From assembly GCA_035290885.1 (NCBI GenBank), contig DATDTL010000016.1, forward strand, positions 1-11,781: a DNA stretch of 11,781 nucleotides. The letters run 5' to 3'. This DNA is from JACQID01 sp035290885. GTDB taxonomy: Archaea; Aenigmatarchaeota; Aenigmatarchaeia; GW2011-AR5. Positions 6,403 through 11,619 of this stretch are shown here, piece after piece; within the stretch, counting starts at the first letter, position 1, and each line of letters begins with the position of its first letter. The position numbers and the translations under genes were made by a program. A model generated the notes under the pieces. That model did not search any database and was not told where the DNA came from. It saw nothing but the letters and a program-made list of their open reading frames with translations.

Positions 6403-7353
6403 ATGAACGAGATATGGACTGAGAAGTACAGGCCGCGCCTTCTGAAGGACATGCACGGTCAGGAGAACGTGGTTTCCCGGCTTTCCGCGTTCATAAAGGA
6501 GGGCTCCCTGCCGCACCTCCTGTTTGCAGGCCCGGCCGGCTCCGGCAAGACCACGGCATCGTTGTGCATTGCTAGGGAACTCTACGGCGACCATTGGCAT
6601 TCTAATTTCCTTGAGCTGAACGCCAGCAACGAACGCGGCATTGACACGATTCGGATCAAGGTCAAGGACTTCGCCAAGACCATGCCGATGGGAACAAAGT
6701 TCAAGATAATATATCTGGACGAAGCTGACGCGCTTACGCAGGATGCCCAGCACGCGTTAAGGCGCACGATGGAAAAATACTCGGAAACCACCCGCTTCAT
6801 ACTTGCCTGCAACTACATGTCAAAGATAATACCCCCCATACAGTCAAGGTGCGCTGTTTTCCGTTTCTCCCCGCTTTCGCGGGACGAAACGAAGGCATTT
6901 CTCAAGGCTCTATCATTGAAGGAGGGAGTGGATGTGGAGGAACCGGCTTACGATGCCATACTTGACGCAGCCGAAGGCGACATGCGCCGCGCAGTGAACG
7001 TCCTGCAGACTGCCGCCATACTTAAGAAGAGGGTGACTGAAAAAACTGTAACCGAAGTCGCCGGCGGAGCTGATCCGGCTGCCGTGAAAGCCATGCTCCA
7101 AAGCGCCGTTTCCGGCGACTACAAGAAGGCCCGCGAGGCGCTGCTGGATCTTATATTAAAGCAAGGCTTTCAGGCCGAGGACATAATGAAGGAGGTCTAC
7201 AGGCAGCTGCACTCTCTGGACATCCCGGACGAGCGGAAGCTCCTCCTCATGGAAAAAACCGGCGAATACGAGTTCCGCCTGACCGAAGGCTCCAACCCGC
7301 GCATACAACTTGAGGCTATGCTGGCGAGTTTTGCCATCTTGAGAAAGCTATAA
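6403..7353 (+). CDS. rfcS: Replication factor C small subunit (clamp loader)
   Basis: RfcS forms, with RfcL, the ATP-driven loader that puts the PCNA clamp on primed DNA. The 316-residue protein starts with the typical MNEIWTEKYRPRLLKDMHGQ. It has Walker A GPAGSGKT (43-50), Walker B IIYLDEADAL (102-111) and the SRC motif with its arginine finger at 148-150. The collar domain fills roughly 220-316. Length and motifs are those of a complete archaeal RfcS. No large subunit lies within the window. The start codon lies 25 bp after the TATA centre, so the mRNA is probably leaderless. It ends 113 bp before tRNA-Met. Confidence 0.96.
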   Translation: MNEIWTEKYRPRLLKDMHGQENVVSRLSAFIKEGSLPHLLFAGPAGSGKTTASLCIARELYGDHWHSNFLELNASNERGIDTIRIKVKDFAKTMPMGTKFKIIYLDEADALTQDAQHALRRTMEKYSETTRFILACNYMSKIIPPIQSRCAVFRFSPLSRDETKAFLKALSLKEGVDVEEPAYDAILDAAEGDMRRAVNVLQTAAILKKRVTEKTVTEVAGGADPAAVKAMLQSAVSGDYKKAREALLDLILKQGFQAEDIMKEVYRQLHSLDIPDERKLLLMEKTGEYEFRLTEGSNPRIQLEAMLASFAILRKL

Positions 7354-7379
7354 AAAATGTATTTTCAGTTATAATAAGC

Positions 7380-7402
7380 ATGCTCGGTTATTATTGGAGC
7401 AT
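7380..7402 (+). other. Short inverted repeat downstream of rfcS
   Basis: ATGCTC (7380-7385) and GAGCAT (7397-7402) can form a 6-bp hairpin with an AT-rich 11-nt loop. It could mark the end of the rfcS transcript or be chance. Nothing else is recognisable between 7354 and 7437. Confidence 0.2.
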
Positions 7403-7437
7403 CTCATGCAGATACTATGTTCAAGTTGAAAGTCCGG

Positions 7438-7445
7438 ATATTATG
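7438..7445 (+). promoter_or_regulatory. TATA box for tRNA-Met
   Basis: ATATTATG is centred 25 bp before the mature tRNA 5' end at 7467. A nearer TTATAA at 7456-7461 is too close to act as the TATA box for this gene. Confidence 0.4.
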
Positions 7446-7495
7446 CGAAAACCTGTTATAAGGAAAGCCGGGGTAGCTCAGTGGTGGAGCGCCAC

Positions 7496-7510
7496 ACCGT
7501 AAGGGGCGAT
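7496..7510 (+). other. tRNA-Met intron 1 (15 nt), position 30/31, full BHB
   Basis: The complete motif is visible. The outer helix is GAG (7487-7489) with CTC (7512-7514). The central helix is CGCC (7490-7493) with GGCG (7505-7508). The bulges are ACA (7494-7496) and ATG (7509-7511). The inner helix CC/GG is capped by the GNRA tetraloop GTAA (7499-7502). Cutting after the second bulge base gives the ends 7495 and 7511. The site is in the anticodon stem, so it is non-canonical. Confidence 0.8.
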
Positions 7511-7517
7511 GCTCATA

Positions 7518-7568
7518 AGCGCGTATGAGCTTTGAGACGAAAGTCGATGAAATGATATTCCCTGAGCG
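7518..7568 (+). other. tRNA-Met intron 2 (51 nt), canonical position 37/38
   Basis: The outer helix is the anticodon stem itself (CCACG/CGTGG after intron 1 is gone). The central helix is CTCA (7512-7515) with TGAG (7563-7566). The bulges are TAA (7516-7518) and CGA (7567-7569). Cutting after the second bulge base joins A37 (7517) to A38 (7569). The inner helix is weak. Inside the intron, TATGAGC (7524-7530) is the exact complement of the whole 7-nt middle exon. Confidence 0.75.
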
Positions 7569-7651
7569 ACGTGGAGGTCGCGAGTTCGAAACTCGCCCTC
7601 GGCATTGAACAAGTGTCTACCTTTATTAGGTACAGAACGCTCTATACCTAC

Positions 7652-7807
7652 ATGGAGGAATTCTACAGGACCGTCAAGAATTACCGGCGCATACTCGACA
7701 GAATCCAGGCATCTCCCACCATCAGCGCCAGGAACAAGAAGTTTGCCGCCTCTTTCACCGAAAGGCTGGAGGCCGAGGGAATCTCGCCAATGAGACCCAC
7801 GCCTTAG
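7652..7807 (+). pseudogene. N-terminal fragment of a tyrosine recombinase (integrase)
   Basis: This 51-residue frame starts at ATG 7652, 27 bp after TATA-like CTTTATTA (7621-7628). The segment SPTISARNKKFAASFTERL, followed by AEGIS (about 21-45), resembles the N-terminal SAM-like DNA-binding domain of archaeal phage-type integrases. There the pattern is S..NK..I..F...L...G.S..R. The frame stops at TAG right after GISPMRPTP, so the rest of that domain and the whole catalytic domain (R..HxxR..Y) are missing. The reading frame is also open backwards through the 3' half of tRNA-Met to GTG 7571. A truncated integrase beside a tRNA gene is typical of an integrated element. The family match is from memory and moderate. 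Confidence 0.45.
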
Positions 7808-7819
7808 CCACCGTGCCGG

Positions 7820-7852
7820 GTTTTTTGTTTCTGGTTTCTGTTTCTTTATATT
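7820..7852 (+). terminator. T-rich terminator-like tract
   Basis: A run of T clusters (GGGTTTTTTGTTTCTGG and onward) follows the integrase fragment closely. Archaeal transcription often ends at such oligo-T tracts without a hairpin. Confidence 0.35.
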
Positions 7853-8064
7853 TTCACGCCGCGGAAGCTGAATATATTGCCGGGTCAGGCCAACAGGCCC
7901 GATATTCATTCCGCTGAGGGCAGAAACAAATCTACGGCCTTCCTTGTGTTCCTATAGATGTCTCAACTGCATGACTACCTTCTCAAGCGGTGTCTGGTTT
8001 TATGCCGGATGCCGCGGTGATAAAGAAGATGGGGTCAAAACCTCGGACTCTCAGTTGATGACGT
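7853..8064. other. Intergenic stretch with no supported gene
   Basis: No frame longer than about 20 codons with a credible start was found, and no RNA gene, repeat or attachment-site copy. It separates the integrase fragment from the methyltransferase gene end and probably consists of degraded element DNA. Confidence 0.4.
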
Positions 8065-8655
8065 TCAAGCGACATTGCATACCCCGGCATGATCGTCGTT
8101 GATTTTTGGAGAGGACCGAAGGGGTTCTCCTTTTTTCACTCTCAGAACCCAGGTGATTTCCTCAAAGGGAATATATTTTCCCAGAAATTTCTCCGAGAAC
8201 CATTTAAAGCGATTCACGAAAGGATTGAGAACGTTAAGGAAACGCCAGTGATAGAGTGCCACAGTTATTTTTGAGCTCACAAACTCAAAGCGGGACACGG
8301 GCTTCTCGCCGGTGAATGATGTTGTGAAAATATAGTTAAGCGTGTCGCTCTTAAAATAATAGTGGTGCGTCGAATCGGCGAACGCGCCGAAGTCCGAAAC
8401 GTGCGGGACCTTGATCGTGATCACCGCCCCTTCGCGGCAGATGCGATATAGCTCTTCAAATAGCTTCGTCAGTCCGACGTGTCGCGGGCAATGCTCGATG
8501 ACGTGCGAGGCATATATTTCGCCAACGCTCCCGTCCTTGAACGGGAGCGGGAACTTGAACACGTCAACGTATTTGTCCGCTTTAAAATCTATGTTATTGT
8601 CGATGTTGATCCAGCCGTTTTTGTAATCGCGACCACAACCGAAATTAAGTTTCAT
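8065..8655 (-). CDS. SAM-dependent methyltransferase (class I)
   Basis: This 196-residue protein has a class I methyltransferase fold. Motif I is KLNFGCGRDYKNGWINIDNN (2-21), with the glycine loop GCG (6-8) and Asp19 as the probable ribose ligand. EIYASHVIEH (46-55) is the post-motif block typical of small predicted methyltransferases in surface-polysaccharide and glycan clusters. IFTTSF...RFEFVSSKI and the C-terminal WVLRVKKG complete the family pattern. The substrate is unknown. The start at 8655 is fixed by GGAGGG at 8667-8662, 6 nt upstream. Such a strong Shine-Dalgarno site is unlike the leaderless genes around it and fits a gene inside a transcription unit led by the AbrB gene. It lies in the accessory block. 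Confidence 0.82.
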   Translation of the reverse strand: MKLNFGCGRDYKNGWINIDNNIDFKADKYVDVFKFPLPFKDGSVGEIYASHVIEHCPRHVGLTKLFEELYRICREGAVITIKVPHVSDFGAFADSTHHYYFKSDTLNYIFTTSFTGEKPVSRFEFVSSKITVALYHWRFLNVLNPFVNRFKWFSEKFLGKYIPFEEITWVLRVKKGEPLRSSPKINDDHAGVCNVA

Positions 8656-8830
8656 GGCATTCCCTCCTCATAACACGTAGCGCATTATCCGCAGTAACCA
8701 TCAGGATCGATATGCCCGTGCACGCATGTCAGGCTCGCACGTTTTCACCATAGCCACGCACCTGCTCGCCGTAAGTCTCCACGTTGAGGAAGATCCAGAT
8801 GTTGGAGTCCACCAGAATCAGGGCAACCAC
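8645..8830 (-). pseudogene. Collapsed PIN-domain (VapC-like) toxin gene
   Basis: From GTG 8830, overlapping the end of the AbrB gene, the frame reads LILVDSNIWIFLNVE, the N-terminal strand of a PIN ribonuclease with its first metal-binding Asp. After 33 residues there is an in-frame TGA (8731-8729). The same frame then reads TGISILMVTADNALRVM, resembling the C-terminal GISILT.D block of the same family, and stops at TAA (8647-8645). Only about 60 of the usual 120-140 residues remain, so the middle, with its other acidic residues, has been deleted. It is surely inactive as a nuclease. The gene overlap with AbrB is the usual arrangement of such toxin-antitoxin pairs. Confidence 0.6.
8662..8667 (-). 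promoter_or_regulatory. Strong Shine-Dalgarno site of the methyltransferase gene
   Basis: GGAGGG on the minus strand lies 6 nt before the ATG at 8655. It falls within the last codons of the collapsed PIN gene, which fits translation from a polycistronic mRNA. Confidence 0.7.
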
Positions 8831-9066
8831 ATCTCGTCTTTGAGCTGCTCCAGATCGATTTTCTTGAGCTTTTTCGAGTCTACGTGCGCCGGGTGCTCCA
8901 GCAGCCAGATCAGGGAGTCCTTCTTCTCACCACGGTGGGGAACCAGAATGATCCGGTCGTCGACGACCCGGATGGTCACCGTGCTCCGGGCGGCCAGTCC
9001 AGCCCGCTGCCGTAGCCTTTTGGGAAGAATAACCCTCCCTTCTTCGTCAACAATTGCCTCGTTCAT
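8818..9066 (-). CDS. AbrB/SpoVT-type antitoxin (VapB-like)
   Basis: The 82-residue protein begins MNEAIVDEEGRVILPKRLRQ, the swapped-hairpin AbrB DNA-binding motif (V.e.GRv.LPk.lR). STVTIRVVDDRIILVP follows (28-43). The C-terminal half, ending LEQLKDEMWLP, would wrap the toxin. Such antitoxins neutralise PIN toxins and repress their own operon. The frame extends upstream to 9183, but ATG 9066 is the better start: GTGA (9075-9072) lies 5 nt upstream, a TATA element (about 9099-9108) lies 37 bp upstream, and family members start here. The toxin partner is a deleted remnant, so the antitoxin is now an orphan. Confidence 0.8.
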   Translation of the reverse strand: MNEAIVDEEGRVILPKRLRQRAGLAARSTVTIRVVDDRIILVPHRGEKKDSLIWLLEHPAHVDSKKLKKIDLEQLKDEMWLP

Positions 9067-9178
9067 GAACTTCACTGGTAATATCTTCGCCGCCATGCAA
9101 TTTAAAGCTTTGCAGGTGCGAGGGGATTCGATGGCTTTTCTCTGTCTTGAGTCAATTGAGCGATTCCCAATACCGTAG

Positions 9179-10060
9179 GCCAAAGGCGTGGTAGCGGCCT
9201 TGGAGAAGAAGACCCGAATCCAGAGCGCCTACGTCAACTGCTGGAACAACCCGTCGTGCCACTCCGTCCTGGACGCGCTGTGCCATGAGTTTCGGATTCT
9301 GGGGGCGGAGGCGCGCAGCGTGCCTCATAAGCTGAACAAGCTCCACGCCGCTTTCGCCAAGGATATCGTCGTGCTCATCCTCGACGAGATAGACCGACTG
9401 CCCTTGCGGGATCGCAACGATTTGCTGTACGCCTGGGCAGAAGCAGGCAACGTGGGCGTCGTGGCGCTCTCCTATCGCCGCGACTCCTATTTGCAACTGG
9501 ACAAGCGGGTGCGGTCCCGGCTAAACCCGCTGCCAGTGCCGTTCAAAGCCTTCACCCGCAGCGAAACCGAGGAGATTCTGCGGAGCCGGGCCGCCGAGGG
9601 GTTGCTGCCGGACGCCTAGGACGAGGCGGCCATCGCGGAGATCGCCCGCCTAGCCGAAGGCAACATCCGGCTGGCGCTGCAAACCCTGAGGGAAGCGGCG
9701 CACCTAGCGGAGCAAAGCCGGGCGGAGCGACTGGAGACGAAGCACGTCGCCGCCGTGTGGGAGAAGGTGCGGCAAGCGAGCCTGAGCTACCGGCTCAAGT
9801 CGCTGACCGAGCATCACCGCCTGCTCTGCGCCATCGTACAGGCGCAGCCTGGCATCGTCTCGTCCGTCTTGTTGGAGCGATACCGGCAGCAGTGCGCCAG
9901 TTCCGGCACGGAACCGGTGGCGGCGCGCACCTTCCTGCGTTACATCAGCAAACTGCTGCGGCTGGGATTCCTGAAAGAGCAGCCCGTTGCGCGGAAATCT
10001 AGGACCAGATCGTTCTTCGTGGCTGAAGCCCTGCACGACCTGGCCCTGAACGGTGGTTGA
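9179..10060 (+). pseudogene. Broken Orc1/Cdc6-type replication initiator
   Basis: The frame, open from 9179, encodes an Orc1/Cdc6 AAA+ protein without its beginning. It starts near VAALEKKTRIQSAYVNCWNN, which in intact proteins follows Walker A. Walker B (VVLILDEIDRLP), the RVRSRL sensor region and FTRSETEEILRSRA are present. The frame is interrupted by TAG at 9617-9619, then continues in the same frame through AEIARLAEGNIRLALQTL and a C-terminal winged helix (HHRLLCAIVQ...LLRLGFLKE) to TGA at 10058-10060. Missing Walker A plus the internal stop make it non-functional as an ATPase. Codons are strongly G/C at third positions, unlike rfcS or L40e, which points to foreign origin. It was probably the element's own replication initiator. 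Confidence 0.75.
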
Positions 10061-10102
10061 CGAGCCTGCGCCTTGCGCTACTTCTGGCGGCACCACTTAA
10101 TG

Positions 10103-11554
10103 TTAACGGAATTTCTGGATTCTATAGTTGTTCTTATCAACCACATAAATATTCGTTGCCGAGTCTACAACCACACCCACAGGAAGATCAAATTGCCCGT
10201 CACCCGAACCAAGGCCTCCCCATTCTGTAATAAAATTGCCTGTTGAATCGAATTTTTGGATATTACTTTCTCTCGAATTAGATACATAAACATTTCCATC
10301 GAGGTCAACTGCAATACCGTTAGCGTGGCTAAGTTCCCACTTTGTAACGAATGTGTACGTCACTCCGCCGTCAGTCGAAGCGAATTTCTGAATTCGGTCA
10401 CTGAATATGTCCGCTACGTATACTACGTTCCCGCTTGAGTCAACTGCAATTTTGTTAGGAACCACAAACTCCCCGTCACCCGAACCAGGGCTTCCCCACT
10501 GCGTCATGTAGTGGCCGCTTGAATCGAATTTCTGAATCCTGTTATTGCCTGTATCTGCCACATACACGTTCCCGCTCGAGTCCACGGCGATGTCGGAAGG
10601 CGCGTTGAATTGCCCGTCGACCGAACCATGGCCTCCCCACTTTGTAACGAATGTGTACGTCACTCCGCCGTCAGTCGAAGCGAATTTCTGGACTCTTTCG
10701 TTGGTCGTGTCTATGGTATAAACGTTCCCGCTTGAGTCAACGCCGACACCGGAAGGAGTGTTAAACTGCTCATTGCCCGAGCCCGAGCTTCCCCACTTCG
10801 TCAGGAACCCGCCTGTTGAATCGAATTTCTGGACTCTATCATTATCTAATATATCCGTCACATAAACATTCCCGCTTGAATCAACGGCGATGCCCATAGG
10901 ATAGTAGAACTGCCCATTTTCTGTACCAAGAGTTCCCCATGCCAACACAAACGATGGGGGGGAAACTGGAACCGTAGTCGTAGTGGTCGTTGATGTGGTA
11001 GTCGTTGATGACGTGGTCGTTGTAGTGGTGGAATCAGGGGGGACGGTCGTCGTGGTCGAGGAAGTGGTCGTTGTCGTAGCGCTTGGAATGGTAGTCGTAG
11101 TTGAGCCGGACGGTATAGTTGTTGTGCTTACTACAGAACCATACAAGACAGCGGATTTTGAGGCCGTGTTCCCAGGCGCGTTCACATGTACGATTCTTTG
11201 TCCGCCATAGCTTCCCTTTTCCGCATCGGAAAGCTGGAGGGTGAATATTTTAACTCTGCCAGGCTCTATCTGCCCTGGATTATCCAGTGGCATTGGAACT
11301 CCGTCAACAAGAATGGTTATGTCTTCGGGCTTTATGGCCTGCGTGCCGATATTTTTAACATACACTTTTCCATCGTTTACGTTCACTATATCCACTGTTT
11401 GCAGAATCCTACTTATCTGCGCGTATGTTGACTCTTGTGCCTGAGTTCCCGCTGTCTCGGTTATGCCTTGGAAAAACATAAACGCGGCTGCCACAATGGA
11501 GATCGTTATCAGCAGCAGAAGAATAAGGGAAATGACGGGAGTAATGCCTCGCAT
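10103..11554 (-). CDS. Pilin-like N-terminus fused to a six-repeat NHL beta-propeller
   Basis: This 483-residue surface protein begins MRGITPVISLILLLLITI, a class III signal. A prepilin peptidase would probably cut after Gly3, and the hydrophobic helix (4-28) would pack into a type IV pilus-like filament or anchor the protein. A pilin-type beta domain follows (about 40-138: VYVKNIGTQAIKPEDITILV). A linker of mostly Thr and Ser (143-196) leads to six NHL repeats (201-483) of the form GxFxxPxGIAVDSSGNVYVxDxxNxRIQKF. These are expected to close a six-bladed propeller, a binding platform for proteins or sugars; the fifth repeat is shortened. The Thr-rich linker is probably glycosylated. TTTATAAA (about 11575-11582) lies 25 bp before the ATG, so the mRNA is leaderless. 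Confidence 0.85.
   Translation of the reverse strand: MRGITPVISLILLLLITISIVAAAFMFFQGITETAGTQAQESTYAQISRILQTVDIVNVNDGKVYVKNIGTQAIKPEDITILVDGVPMPLDNPGQIEPGRVKIFTLQLSDAEKGSYGGQRIVHVNAPGNTASKSAVLYGSVVSTTTIPSGSTTTTIPSATTTTTSSTTTTVPPDSTTTTTTSSTTTTSTTTTTTVPVSPPSFVLAWGTLGTENGQFYYPMGIAVDSSGNVYVTDILDNDRVQKFDSTGGFLTKWGSSGSGNEQFNTPSGVGVDSSGNVYTIDTTNERVQKFASTDGGVTYTFVTKWGGHGSVDGQFNAPSDIAVDSSGNVYVADTGNNRIQKFDSSGHYMTQWGSPGSGDGEFVVPNKIAVDSSGNVVYVADIFSDRIQKFASTDGGVTYTFVTKWELSHANGIAVDLDGNVYVSNSRESNIQKFDSTGNFITEWGGLGSGDGQFDLPVGVVVDSATNIYVVDKNNYRIQKFR
10336..10390. repeat. 55-bp perfect direct repeat, copy 1 (NHL repeat region)
   Basis: It is identical over 55 bp to 10636-10690, exactly 300 bp (100 codons, two propeller repeats) away. 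It encodes the insertion ASTDGGVTYTFVTKW between blades. This suggests a recent two-blade duplication or gene conversion. Confidence 0.9.
10636..10690. repeat. 55-bp perfect direct repeat, copy 2 (NHL repeat region)
   Basis: This is the second copy of the segment at 10336-10390. Sequence on both sides diverges at once, so the identity is sharply bounded. Confidence 0.9.
10964..11130 (-). repeat. Low-complexity tract encoding the Thr/Ser linker
   Basis: The tract consists of runs of ACN codons using all four threonine codons in mixed order, with TCA/TCC serines and a few Pro-Val breaks. It encodes residues about 143-197 of the pilin-propeller protein. Confidence 0.75.
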
Positions 11555-11574
11555 TGTGATGTGTGTTGGATTGA

Positions 11575-11584
11575 GTTTATAAAG
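11575..11584 (-). promoter_or_regulatory. TATA box for the pilin-propeller gene
   Basis: The minus strand reads GCTTTATAAAC, centred 25-26 bp upstream of the ATG at 11554. It lies between the transposase stop (11612) and the pilin start, so the gene has its own promoter. Confidence 0.55.
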
Positions 11585-11607
11585 CTACTTTGTTGCACAA
11601 ATATTAG

Positions 11608-11619
11608 GTAGCTCAAGCT
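11608..11619. repeat. Short palindrome at the transposase gene end
   Basis: TAGCT-CA-AGCTA overlaps the transposase stop codon. It may be a small hairpin or part of an insertion-sequence end; the other end is outside the window. Confidence 0.2.

Larger units (their letters stand above)
7467..7604 (+). tRNA. Elongator tRNA-Met(CAU) with two introns
   Basis: The acceptor GCCGGGG (7467-7473) pairs with CCTCGGC (7597-7603), with A73 at 7604. The D arm is GCTC/GAGC and the T arm is GCGAG-TTCGAAA-CTCGC. Simple folding fails in the anticodon arm. Removing 15 nt (7496-7510) and 51 nt (7518-7568) gives a perfect anticodon stem CCACG/CGTGG, loop CTCATAA, anticodon CAU and a 72-nt tRNA. The GCCGGGG acceptor fits archaeal elongator Met; initiator tRNA and tRNA-Ile(CAU) normally have other acceptors, although Ile2 is not strictly excluded. 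The middle exon is only GCTCATA. CCA is not encoded. An integrase fragment follows directly. Confidence 0.88.

Noticed and set aside
8107..8137. Hairpin followed by a T run on the plus strand, like an intrinsic terminator
   Set aside because: It has internal mismatches, lies inside the methyltransferase coding sequence on the opposite strand, and no plus-strand gene precedes it closely.
9066..9187. Remnant of a Walker A motif just before the Orc1/Cdc6 frame
   Set aside because: A shifted frame gives a vaguely P-loop-like NTVGQR, but this would need several indels and is not convincing.
9617..9619. TAG read as pyrrolysine in the Orc1/Cdc6 gene
   Set aside because: The protein also lacks its Walker A region and no pyrrolysine machinery is seen, so simple decay is more likely.
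10964..11130. Phase-variable simple repeat in the Thr linker
   Set aside because: The threonine codons are mixed in all four forms, so there is no uniform repeat unit of the kind that favours slippage.
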